The position numbers and the translations under genes are program-made. From an uncultured Peptoniphilus sp. (GTDB taxonomy: Bacteria; Bacillota; Clostridia; Tissierellales; Peptoniphilaceae): a stretch of 14,169 bases of DNA. Numbering within the stretch: the stretch's first letter is position 1; each line of letters starts with the position of its first letter. Under the pieces are notes generated by a model. It was not told the origin of the DNA and made no database searches. It worked only from the letters and a program-made list of their open reading frames with translations. Of this stretch, positions 7,202 through 14,169 are shown piece by piece. The stretch is taken from NCBI RefSeq assembly GCF_943913915.1, contig NZ_CALUAA010000022.1, positions 1 through 14,169 on the forward strand, given 5' to 3'.

Positions 7202-9460
7202 TTATCCTAAAATGCCGCGCATCCAATGGCCTCTCGTAAATTCCTTTACGAGAGGCTCTTTTATTTTTTCGCCGTCGATAACACGGCGGGCTTCTTTAAT
7301 GATATCGGTAATATCCTCCCCAAGCCGACTGCGAATCTTTAGCGCCGTAGGTTTTAAAGCCATAAGCTGACCAGCCTTATCGCCGAGATAGATGGGAAGG
7401 CTGTTGTAAATTTCGGTCATATCCCCGACTCGCCGAAAGGGAAAGGCGACATTCTTCTCATCTCGCAAGTAGAAGCCTCGCCTTAAATTGCAAGACGGGC
7501 AATCTCTGTCGTCTCCGCATCCTTTAACTAAGCTCATGGGGCAGTGGCGCATGGTCATGGAGCGGGGGTAGCCGTAATAAAGCACTTCACCGCATGTTCC
7601 GAAACGTTGCGTCATTTTCTGCAATTGTTCACGCCTGCATTCAAAGGATGGCATGACGCTCCCCTTTTCGGCAAAATGACGGAAACTGTAGCTGTTGAAA
7701 ATATTGATACCTTCGCCAAATACGATGTCTCCTTCAGCGCCCTCGATTTGACCGAGATTTTGCACCACAACACCGTCAAAGAAGTCTTTTATTTCCTCAT
7801 AACCCTCGAAAGTCTCGTAAGGGAGACTCATGTAGACGGGAATGGATACCCTATTTAAAAACTCCATAGCCTCTTTTGAGGGAAGGAAGTAAAGCTCCAG
7901 ACGATCAATCAGATCGTAGGGCAGGTCATATAACATTTCCTCATCGGCAACTTCAACTGTAAGTATGGTCTTTTTACGATTTAATTTTTCAAAACGTTCG
8001 TAAAACTCGATGGGCTTAAGAGTCCTCTCTTCCCCGGCTTCATACTTCGAAAGAGCTTCACGCCTGAGAGCATTGACGAGAGAGATGGGAAGAAAGACAT
8101 CTTCATCTACATCAAGTCTTAAGTCTTCCAGACGATATGCGGAGGTGTCGAATTTGGAAAGATTGGTGGAAATCCGCTCCTCGTTCAGTTTCGCCGAGCG
8201 CGCTTTCTCCAAAATATCTTCGCCTACGGCTTCCGATTTGCGGGAACCTTCCAGGCGAAAGATCGGTCGCTCGCCGACATGGGCGATAAAAGTGCCCCGA
8301 AGGCCTTCCGTCCCCATTACATCTTCCGGCTCCACTTTTAAACTTGCCTCTAAGGCGGAGGATGTGAGACGTATAATATCTGTCCCCTTATCGGGGGTTA
8401 GGGAAATAGTTCCGTTATAGGTTTCCCTCTCCGCTTTTCCTTTAACCGTCCATTCCAACAGATCGCCGGCATCGGGTGCGGTATTCCATCGAATCCTTCC
8501 CTTTTCGTCGACCTTTCCGATAACGAGCCCTCTGTGATTGGGCCGCTTCGTGCTCACAAAATCATGGCCGAAGGCGCTGAAGCCTAAGCCCTTCGTATAG
8601 GAGCGGTTGAACATCTGGGCCATTTCGTCTTGATCGTATGCCTCCCCATTGAGGGCCAAATCGTAATTCCGCGTCACGGCGGCTACATATTCAGGAGACT
8701 TCATGCGCCCTTCCAGCTTGAAGGAGTAGACGCCGGCATCTGCCAGCTCCTTGACGGAATCGATGGTTCGAAGATCCCGCGGACTTAGCAAATAGCCTCT
8801 CTCGAGTAGATTATTTCCCTTTTCATCTTCGATACCGTAGCGCTTCCTGCAGGGCTGAGCACAGCTTCCTCTGTTACCGCTTCTGCCGCCGATATAAGAA
8901 CTCATTTCGCACTGGCCGCTGATGGAGACACAAAGAGCACCGTGGCAAAAGGCCTCGATTTCCATGTCTGTATTTTCGTAAATCCTCCGGATTTCATCAG
9001 GGGTAATTTCACGGCCCACGACGACGCGGCTGAATCCCATATTCTCGATATAGCGTGCGCCTTCCAAATCCATAATACTCATCTGTGTCGATCCGTGGCG
9101 TTCGAAATCCGGAAGATAGCGCGCAAGTAAATCGGCGACGCCGATATCCTGGAGTATTACCCCGTCGATGCCCGTTCGGTAAAGATCGGCGGCATATTCT
9201 ACAGCCCGCTGACATTCTTCATCGGAGAGCAGGATATTTAAGGTGACGTAAACTTTTTTACCCCTAACATGGGCATAGGAGACGGCACGGGCCATCTCCT
9301 CCAAAGTAAAATTCTGTGCACTTGCCCTGGCGGAAAATTCCTTTCCGCCTAAATACACCGCGTCGGCTCCATTTTCAATGGCGGCGTAAAAAGACGCCAT
9401 ATTGCCTGCCGGCGCTAAAAGTTCAACACTATTTCTCTTCATGATCACCGCGGAGCACAT
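7202..9460 (-). CDS. U32 family peptidase-like protein with DUF3656 (RlhA/TrhP-like RNA hydroxylation enzyme)
   Basis: 752 residues. The N-terminal U32 domain begins with VELLAPAGN and carries the family signature EAFCHGALC...GQC. Cys177, Cys184, Cys200 and Cys204 fit the iron-sulphur ligands of this family. A DUF3656-like middle region (about 370-490) and a C-terminal cysteine group (Cys640, 648, 654, 657) follow. Relatives in E. coli and Bacillus, despite the peptidase name, hydroxylate RNA: RlhA acts on 23S rRNA and TrhP on tRNA wobble uridines. The DUF3656 layout is closer to RlhA, but the target here is inferred. The start at 9460 has AAGGAG four bases upstream and overlaps zapA by 32 bp. 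A second ATG at 9442 matches the usual protein start better but has only a weak site, so the first six residues are uncertain. Confidence 0.92.
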   Translation of the reverse strand: MCSAVIMKRNSVELLAPAGNMASFYAAIENGADAVYLGGKEFSARASAQNFTLEEMARAVSYAHVRGKKVYVTLNILLSDEECQRAVEYAADLYRTGIDGVILQDIGVADLLARYLPDFERHGSTQMSIMDLEGARYIENMGFSRVVVGREITPDEIRRIYENTDMEIEAFCHGALCVSISGQCEMSSYIGGRSGNRGSCAQPCRKRYGIEDEKGNNLLERGYLLSPRDLRTIDSVKELADAGVYSFKLEGRMKSPEYVAAVTRNYDLALNGEAYDQDEMAQMFNRSYTKGLGFSAFGHDFVSTKRPNHRGLVIGKVDEKGRIRWNTAPDAGDLLEWTVKGKAERETYNGTISLTPDKGTDIIRLTSSALEASLKVEPEDVMGTEGLRGTFIAHVGERPIFRLEGSRKSEAVGEDILEKARSAKLNEERISTNLSKFDTSAYRLEDLRLDVDEDVFLPISLVNALRREALSKYEAGEERTLKPIEFYERFEKLNRKKTILTVEVADEEMLYDLPYDLIDRLELYFLPSKEAMEFLNRVSIPVYMSLPYETFEGYEEIKDFFDGVVVQNLGQIEGAEGDIVFGEGINIFNSYSFRHFAEKGSVMPSFECRREQLQKMTQRFGTCGEVLYYGYPRSMTMRHCPMSLVKGCGDDRDCPSCNLRRGFYLRDEKNVAFPFRRVGDMTEIYNSLPIYLGDKAGQLMALKPTALKIRSRLGEDITDIIKEARRVIDGEKIKEPLVKEFTRGHWMRGILG

Positions 9461-9986
9461 AGATCTCCTTGTTCAAATCGATTAAACGCATTTGAGATTC
9501 ATAATTCTTATCTTCCAACTCTTGGATCGTCACGTCTTTCGATTTGATCTCCTTTTCGAATGTTTCGCTCTTGCGCTTCAGTTCATCCAGTTCTTTTTGA
9601 AGGGATTTTTCGTCCTCTTCTTTTTCTTTGAGCTCGGACTTTAAGCTGTCGTAGCGCTTATTAAACACTTCGATACGCTCGTCTTTTTCGGCAATCTCTT
9701 TTTTAAGAGTTTCAATTTCCAAGAGCTTTTCTTTCATCGCTTCCGTATCGCCTGCCAGAGCGCTGGCCTCTTTATCGGAGCGTTCCAACTTGTGCATGTC
9801 GTCTAAAGCATTTAACAAGCTCAAAAGATATAACTGTACGTCATTTAGGCGATAATTATTATTTTCAACATCTTTGATTCGGCTGTTGGCCTCATCGGCT
9901 AAACTTCTCACATAATCCGCATCGTCTTCGCCGACAACTTGAAAGGTCATGCCGGCAATTTCAACTTGTACACGCTTAGATCCCAT
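9429..9986 (-). CDS. zapA: Cell division protein ZapA with long coiled-coil extension
   Basis: 185 residues from the chosen start. Residues 4-70 match ZapA: VQVEIAGMTFQVVGEDDADY, then a helix ending in LLSLLNALDDMHKLE. ZapA binds FtsZ and bundles filaments at the division ring. Most ZapA proteins stop near 85-110 residues. This one carries about 115 more, nearly all charged heptad-like coiled coil (about 62-178, rich in E and K). I chose ATG 9986 because it follows AGAGGTG and begins the conserved domain. An earlier in-frame ATG at 10034 would add 16 basic residues from inside the pheT end and is unlikely. It starts 10 bp after pheT and overlaps the U32 gene. The cvpA gene often found between zapA and mutS2 in Bacillus is absent. 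Confidence 0.9.
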   Translation of the reverse strand: MGSKRVQVEIAGMTFQVVGEDDADYVRSLADEANSRIKDVENNNYRLNDVQLYLLSLLNALDDMHKLERSDKEASALAGDTEAMKEKLLEIETLKKEIAEKDERIEVFNKRYDSLKSELKEKEEDEKSLQKELDELKRKSETFEKEIKSKDVTIQELEDKNYESQMRLIDLNKEIYVLRGDHEEK

Positions 9987-9996
9987 TTTGCACCTC

Positions 9997-12393
9997 TTAT
10001 TTCGACCGCAATTTTGCTTGGAATTTCGTTTCAATGCCTTCGATTAAATCGTCGACTGTAGATACAATTTCTTTTTCCTTTAACGTGCGTTCTTTGTGGC
10101 GGAAAGCCAGTTTAAGGGCGATACTCTTCTTGCCCTCTTCGATGCCCTTGCCGAAGTAGACGTCAAAGACCTCTACACTTTCCAAAAATTCCCCGCCGTT
10201 TGCTTCCACATAATCCAGTAAATCTTGGGCAGGAAGTTTTTTATCGACGACAAAAGCTAAATCCCGTTCCATGGAGGGGAATCTGGCGATGGGCTTGTAG
10301 GTTACATTATCCTTCGCATAGTCTACGATTTTAGAGAAATCGAGCTCGGCAAGATAAACTTCTTGCTTCAAGCCCAAATCATCTTGGGCCTTCGGATGAA
10401 CACAACCGAAGATGCCGATAAGATCGTCGTGAATATAAACTTCCGCTTGGCGACCCTTGTGGAACAAGGGGAAGTCTTGAACCTGAACAAAGCGAAGGCC
10501 GTCGATTCCCAGTCGGGTAAGCACGGTTTCCACGGTCTTCTTCAGGTAATAGAAATTCTCTTCCCCGTAAAAGCCGATGGCGAGCTTCATAAATTCCTTG
10601 GGAAGACCTTCCTCGTCGGTGTCTACGGCAAAGACATTGCCGAATTCAAAACCATATGCTGACGGATTTTTGTAGCTCATATTCTTTACGAAAATATCCA
10701 ACATATTGGGAAGGAGCGTCGTCCGCATAATGGAATATTCCTCGCCAAGAGGATTGGAAATCTTAACGGCTTGGCGCAGGGGATCCCCTTCAGGGAGTCG
10801 AATACGGTCGAATGCCGAGGGTCCCATAAAGGAATAGGTCATAAATTCATTAAAGCCAGCAGCCAATAGTACATCCTGTGCCTTCTTTTCGATTTGGCGA
10901 TACAAGCTCTTACCGCCGCGAGTGAGCGTCCCTTTTAAGGGAAGAGGCTCAATATTACCGAAGCCGTAAATACGGCCGACTTCTTCCGCCAAATCTTCCC
11001 AAATATGGAGATCGCCTCGGACCGTAGGAATAGTGGCATGAAGAGTATCCCCGTCGAGTGTCGTTTCGATTAAAAGAGATTCTAAAATACGCACCATCTC
11101 TTCCCCGGAAATGGAGGTTCCGAGAAGACCGTTGATGCGATCCACACTTGCATCCACCGTCCAGGGTTTTAATTCTTCCGGATAGTGATCCAAAGAACCC
11201 TTCGCTACTTTTGCAGCACCGATTTCAACGGCCAGTTCGCAGACACGATCCACCGCCATTTTGGCAGTGTTGGGGTCGAGTCCCTTTTCGAAACGGGTGG
11301 ATGCTTCAGAGCGTAAGCCTAAACGCTTGGAGGTCTTGCGGATATGACCGGCTTCAAAATTAGCGCCTTCCAAGATGACGGTGTGGGTTCCTTCGGAAAC
11401 ACCGGAGATCGCACCGCCCATAACGCCGGCGAGGCCTATAATACCGCTTTCGTCACAGATGACGATGTCATCGGATGTTAAGCTGCGCTCCACTTCATCC
11501 AATGTGGTCATGGTTTCCCCGTCTTTTGCAAGACGCACGTGAATTTCAGGTCCCTTAAGAGAATCCATATCGTATGCGTGAAGGGGTTGACCGTATTCCA
11601 GCATAACGTAGTTCGTTAAGTCGACGATATTATTAATGGGGCGCACACCTGATGCCATTAAGTCATTTTGAAGCCATTGAGGAGAGGGGGCCACTTTTAC
11701 ATCGGTTAACATGCGAAGGTAAAAGCGGGGAGCAAATTCCGTTTCCACATGGAGGCCGTTAAACTTCTCTTCCATAGAAGCGTCGCTCGTCTCTTCCACT
11801 ACAGGATCTTTCATAGAAAGTTCGCTGCCTGTTGACGCCGCCGTTTCCACAGCCATGCCGCGAATGCTCAAGCAATCCGGGCGATTGGGCGTAATCTCAA
11901 GTTCGATCACTTCTTTATCCAGCTCCAAGAGCTCTAAGTAGTCGGTTCCGGGTTCAACATCCGATTCTAAAATGTGGATGCCGTCTTTGGCGGATTTCGG
12001 AATGACCGAACCGTCCATGCCAACTTCTTCTAAAGAGCACATCATGCCGAGACTAGGAAGACCGCGCATTTCCGTGTCGTGAATTTCCATGCCGCCGGCA
12101 AGTTTCGCACCGTCTAGTGCGACAGGTACTAGGGCGCCTTCAAAGACATTTTTTGCGGCGGTTAAAATTTGCTTCACTTCGCTTCCGATATCTACTTGGC
12201 AGACCACGAGCTTGTCGGCATTGGGATGAGGCTTAATTTCTAAAATTTTTCCCACGACGATGCCGCTTAAATCCTTGCTTCGCAATAGGATGGATTCTAC
12301 GTGATTGCCCGTCGCCGTAATTTCGTCGGCTATGGCGCGCGTATCACCATTAAGTGTTACATATTTTTCCAGCCATGATTTAGGTAATAACAT
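9997..12393 (-). CDS. pheT: Phenylalanine--tRNA ligase beta subunit
   Basis: 798 residues, the normal length for the bacterial long form. It pairs with PheS as an alpha2-beta2 enzyme that charges tRNA-Phe. Domains in order: an EMAP-like tRNA-binding domain (about 40-150, HPNADKL and RGLPSLGMMCS), the B3/B4 editing domain (about 215-390, where mischarged tyrosine is removed), B5 (about 405-478), an inactive catalytic-like domain (about 485-690) and the C-terminal FDX-ACB anticodon-binding domain (about 702-796, FPSMERDLAFVVD). The NRPDCLSIRG motif at 170-179 is typical. The start has AGGAGG four bases upstream, overlapping the pheS stop, so the two subunits are translationally coupled and made in matching amounts. 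No frameshift or missing part. Confidence 0.98.
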   Translation of the reverse strand: MLLPKSWLEKYVTLNGDTRAIADEITATGNHVESILLRSKDLSGIVVGKILEIKPHPNADKLVVCQVDIGSEVKQILTAAKNVFEGALVPVALDGAKLAGGMEIHDTEMRGLPSLGMMCSLEEVGMDGSVIPKSAKDGIHILESDVEPGTDYLELLELDKEVIELEITPNRPDCLSIRGMAVETAASTGSELSMKDPVVEETSDASMEEKFNGLHVETEFAPRFYLRMLTDVKVAPSPQWLQNDLMASGVRPINNIVDLTNYVMLEYGQPLHAYDMDSLKGPEIHVRLAKDGETMTTLDEVERSLTSDDIVICDESGIIGLAGVMGGAISGVSEGTHTVILEGANFEAGHIRKTSKRLGLRSEASTRFEKGLDPNTAKMAVDRVCELAVEIGAAKVAKGSLDHYPEELKPWTVDASVDRINGLLGTSISGEEMVRILESLLIETTLDGDTLHATIPTVRGDLHIWEDLAEEVGRIYGFGNIEPLPLKGTLTRGGKSLYRQIEKKAQDVLLAAGFNEFMTYSFMGPSAFDRIRLPEGDPLRQAVKISNPLGEEYSIMRTTLLPNMLDIFVKNMSYKNPSAYGFEFGNVFAVDTDEEGLPKEFMKLAIGFYGEENFYYLKKTVETVLTRLGIDGLRFVQVQDFPLFHKGRQAEVYIHDDLIGIFGCVHPKAQDDLGLKQEVYLAELDFSKIVDYAKDNVTYKPIARFPSMERDLAFVVDKKLPAQDLLDYVEANGGEFLESVEVFDVYFGKGIEEGKKSIALKLAFRHKERTLKEKEIVSTVDDLIEGIETKFQAKLRSK

Positions 12394-12401
12394 AATTCCT
12401 C

Positions 12402-13424
12402 CTAGAATTGAGATAAGAAGCGGTCGTCGTTTTCAAACATAAGGCGAATATTGTCGATGCCGTATTTGACCATGGCGATGCGATCAATCCCCATGCCGAA
12501 GGCAAAGCCGCTGTAGACGTCCGGATCAATTCCGCAGTTTCTTAAAACATTGGGGTGTACGACGCCTGCGCCTAAAAGTTCCATGCTCCAGCCCGTTTCG
12601 TGGCAAGCGGGGCAACCTTCACCGTGGCAAACCAGACAGGTTACATCGACTTCGGTGGAAGGTTCTGTAAAGGGGAAGTTATGGGGGCGGTAGCGAATCT
12701 GCATATCGTCACCGAACATTTCTTTTACGAACACATTGAGCGTGTCGATTAAATTGGCAAGACTTACGCCCTTATCCACTACGAGCCCTTCAAATTGATG
12801 GAACATGGGTGAATGGGTGTCGTCAACATCGTCAAAACGGAACACACGACCGGAACTTACGATGCGAAGCGGCGCGCCGTATTCTTTCATGGCGCGGATC
12901 TGCATAGGCGATGTGTGGGTTCTTAAAAGGGTATTGTCGTCGATGTAAAAAGTATCGCTCTTATCGCGAGACGGGTGATTTTTCGGCGAGTTGAGCGCGT
13001 CGAAGTTATTGGCGACGCTTTCAATTTCAGGCCCGTCGACGACGGTAAAGCCCATTTCCACAAAGAGATCTTCCAGCTCTTCCTTCGTCTTTAAAAGCGG
13101 ATGGCGATGGCCGACCCGTAGCTTCGCAGGATTAAGCGTAACGTCTAAATACTCCTCTTCCATGCGTACATCATAGGCCGCTTCTTTTATCTCAGTTTTT
13201 TTCTTATCTAATTCTAATTGAACTTCTTCACGTACCTCATTGGCATAGGAACCCATTACCGGACGCTCCTCTTTCGGTAGACCGCCCAAGCCCTTTAGGA
13301 TTTGGGTAAGCTCACCTTTTTTGCCGAAGTATTGAAGGCGAATTTTTTCCAATTCTTCGATTGTATTTGCATTTTCGATAGCAGCAAGTGCATTCGATTC
13401 AAGTTGTTGAAGCTGCTCTTTCAT
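12402..13424 (-). CDS. pheS: Phenylalanine--tRNA ligase alpha subunit
   Basis: 340 residues, full length. The N-terminal coiled coil that grips the tRNA covers about 1-85. The class II catalytic core follows: LLRTHTSPMQIRAM (166-179), motif 2 with GRVFRFDDVDDTHSPMFHQ (192-210), and motif 3 with GFAFGMGIDRIAMVKYG (306-322). Four cysteines at 263, 266, 271 and 274 (CLVCHGEGCPAC) lie in the usual insertion before GWSMELLGAG. It forms the active site for phenylalanine activation together with PheT. It is the first gene of the cluster. The start is preceded by AGGGGGT, and the leader from the predicted promoter is only about 30 bases, so there is no room for a T-box or leader-peptide attenuator. 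Confidence 0.98.
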   Translation of the reverse strand: MKEQLQQLESNALAAIENANTIEELEKIRLQYFGKKGELTQILKGLGGLPKEERPVMGSYANEVREEVQLELDKKKTEIKEAAYDVRMEEEYLDVTLNPAKLRVGHRHPLLKTKEELEDLFVEMGFTVVDGPEIESVANNFDALNSPKNHPSRDKSDTFYIDDNTLLRTHTSPMQIRAMKEYGAPLRIVSSGRVFRFDDVDDTHSPMFHQFEGLVVDKGVSLANLIDTLNVFVKEMFGDDMQIRYRPHNFPFTEPSTEVDVTCLVCHGEGCPACHETGWSMELLGAGVVHPNVLRNCGIDPDVYSGFAFGMGIDRIAMVKYGIDNIRLMFENDDRFLSQF

Positions 13425-13462
13425 AAGTACCCCCTTCGGATAGTGCTATTATCTAATGGTTC

Positions 13463-13471
13463 ATTATATCA
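13463..13471 (-). promoter_or_regulatory. Extended -10 promoter of the pheS operon
   Basis: On the minus strand TGATATAAT gives a perfect -10 (TATAAT, 13463-13468) with the TG of an extended -10 (13470-13471). No good -35 lies 17 bases upstream, where TAGGAT is found, which fits extended -10 dependence. Start of transcription would be near 13456, about 32 bases before the pheS ATG. Confidence 0.7.
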
Positions 13472-13487
13472 TAGATTTTTTTATGAT
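13468..13487. repeat. Short inverted repeat upstream of the pheS -10
   Basis: ATCATA (13468-13473) and TATGAT (13482-13487) are perfect 6-base arms separated by 8 A/T-rich bases, lying between the expected -35 and -10 of the pheS promoter. It could be an operator, but arms this short and AT-rich may be chance. Confidence 0.3.
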
Positions 13488-13534
13488 CCTATCGCTCTCG
13501 GTAATAATACGGATAAGTTGATATAAAGTTTAGC

Positions 13535-13563
13535 TTGCCTTCATAAAACCTCTATGTTATACT
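13535..13563 (+). promoter_or_regulatory. Sigma-A promoter of tRNA-Cys
   Basis: TTGCCT (13535-13540), a 17-base spacer and TATACT (13558-13563). Transcription would begin near 13570, about 12 bases before the tRNA. It is back to back with the pheS promoter, the two -10 boxes being about 90 bases apart. Confidence 0.75.
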
Positions 13564-13581
13564 TAACAAGTAATGAGTTGT

Positions 13582-13655
13582 GGCGACATAGCCAAGTGGT
13601 AAGGCGCGGGTCTGCAACACCCTTATCCCCGGTTCAAGTCCGGGTGTCGCCTCCA
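13582..13655 (+). tRNA. tRNA-Cys (anticodon GCA)
   Basis: A 74-base gene that folds as a full cloverleaf. The acceptor arms GGCGACA and TGTCGCC pair, the anticodon stem GGGT/ACCC holds the loop CTGCAAC with anticodon GCA at 13614-13616, and the T arm is CCCGG-TTCAAGT-CCGGG. The discriminator is T and CCA is encoded. It stands alone, with its own promoter and terminator, on the strand opposite to the protein genes. Confidence 0.98.
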
Positions 13656-13656
13656 A

Positions 13657-13683
13657 AACCGTCGATTATTCGGCGGTTTTTTT
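13657..13683 (+). terminator. Rho-independent terminator after tRNA-Cys
   Basis: AACCGTCG and CGGCGGTT pair (one G-T pair) around ATTATT, followed by a run of seven or more T. It begins directly after the CCA end of the tRNA. Confidence 0.9.
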
Positions 13684-13736
13684 GTGTCCTTTTTTACTTT
13701 TTCTCGACGCGAATCCTTAAACTCCGTCGTTTCCAT

Positions 13737-13762
13737 AAAAATAACACCTGCCGAAACAGGTG
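13737..13762 (-). terminator. Rho-independent terminator after the small membrane protein gene
   Basis: On the minus strand CACCTG and CAGGTG pair around TTTCGG and are followed by TTATTTTTAT. The hairpin lies about 30 bases beyond the stop codon at 13793. It faces the tRNA-Cys terminator and keeps the convergent units apart. Confidence 0.85.
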
Positions 13763-13792
13763 CGCAAGCAAAAAATATGTCCGGGTTAAAAG

Positions 13793-14056
13793 CTATTTGT
13801 CCTTCACCTTCATTCCGACGAGCATGCCCAACAACATGCCGATGGAGGTCCCGATGGCCGGGTTTTCACAGCCCAAGGCGATCCCCGCCGCCGTACCGAG
13901 GCATATGCCGACGGTCATGCCCTCGGCCATATGATCCTCGGCTTTCTCTTCCTCACTTTTGTCCTCCGAATCCTGCATCTTCTTTGCTCTATGAATCGTA
14001 TAAATGGCTAGTGCGCCGATTAATATGAGCGGCAAAAAGATTCTGATGATTTTCAT
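13793..14056 (-). CDS. Small glycine-zipper membrane protein, unknown function
   Basis: 87 residues from ATG 14056, which follows GAGGAGG by 7 bases. An earlier in-frame ATG at 14077 lies before this site and is rejected. Residues 4-22 form a hydrophobic helix (membrane anchor or uncleaved signal). Residues 26-42 are strongly charged. Residues 46-81 are hydrophobic with glycine at every fourth position: 46, 50, 54, 58, 62, then 69, 73, 77, 81. Such glycine zippers let helices pack tightly in membranes. A Cys-Glu-Asn-Pro turn (63-66) separates the two blocks, suggesting a helical hairpin. Small proteins like this are common but uncharacterised in Firmicutes. The gene follows the tRNA-Gly terminator by 32 bases with no visible promoter, so it may depend on readthrough. 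Confidence 0.8.
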   Translation of the reverse strand: MKIIRIFLPLILIGALAIYTIHRAKKMQDSEDKSEEEKAEDHMAEGMTVGICLGTAAGIALGCENPAIGTSIGMLLGMLVGMKVKDK

Positions 14057-14088
14057 TGAGCGACCTCCTCGCCACAAATTTGGGTAAG

Positions 14089-14115
14089 AAAAAAGCCCGG
14101 TAAAAACCGAGCTTT
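14089..14115 (-). terminator. Rho-independent terminator after tRNA-Gly
   Basis: On the minus strand AAGCTCGG and CCGGGCTT pair (one G-T pair) around TTTTTA, followed by TTTTTTCTT. It starts at the CCA end of the tRNA and ends 32 bases before the small membrane protein gene. Confidence 0.85.
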
Positions 14116-14169
14116 GGAGCGGAAGACGAGATTCGAACTCGCGACCCTCGCCTTGGCAAGGCGATGCTC
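14115..14169 (-). tRNA. tRNA-Gly (anticodon GCC), 5' end beyond the window
   Basis: The 3' 55 bases of a tRNA read on the minus strand. The anticodon stem TCGCC/GGCGA carries the loop TTGCCAA with anticodon GCC at 14155-14157. The T arm contains GTTCGAATC. The 3' acceptor strand CTTCCGC is followed by T and an encoded CCA (14115-14117). The acceptor 5' strand and most of the D arm are cut off by the window edge. It may be the last member of a tRNA cluster lying to the right. Confidence 0.95.

Noticed and set aside
8010..8420. 136-codon plus-strand frame opposite the U32 gene.
   Set aside because: Serine/arginine-rich translation typical of an antisense shadow; no initiation signal.
9987..10034. 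Longer zapA start at ATG 10034.
   Set aside because: It would add 16 basic residues encoded inside the end of pheT, without a ribosome binding site, ahead of a normal ZapA N-terminus.
13554..14028. Plus-strand open frames of 126 and 114 codons near the right end.
   Set aside because: The first runs through the tRNA-Cys gene and its terminator, and both lie opposite the small membrane protein gene, which has a strong ribosome binding site.

Overview
The window looks like ordinary chromosomal core DNA from a low-to-moderate GC Firmicute. Clostridia or Tissierellia (for example a Peptoniphilaceae-like anaerobe) is my best guess. The basis is the gene order pheS-pheT-zapA-U32 peptidase-mutS2, strong GGAGG-type ribosome binding sites, consensus sigma-A promoters, a cobalamin-type radical SAM protein, and T-tailed rho-independent terminators. 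The genus is inferred and not proven. I see no mobile element, CRISPR array or phage gene.

Layout: all protein genes lie on the minus strand. From the right edge leftwards: (1) a partial tRNA-Gly(GCC) with its terminator, followed directly by a small glycine-zipper membrane protein with its own terminator; (2) a tRNA-Cys(GCA) on the plus strand with its own promoter and terminator; (3) a six-gene cluster pheS, pheT, zapA, U32 peptidase (RlhA/TrhP-like), mutS2, argS, with gaps of at most 13 bp or overlaps between genes, driven by an extended -10 promoter and closed by a terminator after argS; (4) a two-gene unit of a B12-binding radical SAM protein (DUF4080 type) and a TPR protein that overlap by 11 bp; (5) a 251-bp non-coding left edge with three evenly spaced TTGACA-N17-TAnACT promoters, all firing leftwards out of the window. 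Their strength and tandem arrangement suggest an rRNA operon, or another stable-RNA operon, just outside.

How the genes work together: the six-gene cluster is largely about translation. PheST and ArgS charge tRNAs. The U32 protein is likely a hydroxylase-type RNA modification enzyme. MutS2 is known in Bacillus to act on collided ribosomes. ZapA is the odd one out, supporting FtsZ ring assembly, with an unusually long coiled-coil tail here. The flanks (two tRNA genes and a probable rrn promoter array) carry the same translation theme.

The less ordinary items are the triple promoter array, the radical SAM/TPR pair, the strictly periodic glycine zipper of the small membrane protein, and the long ZapA tail. 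I found no clearly new system.
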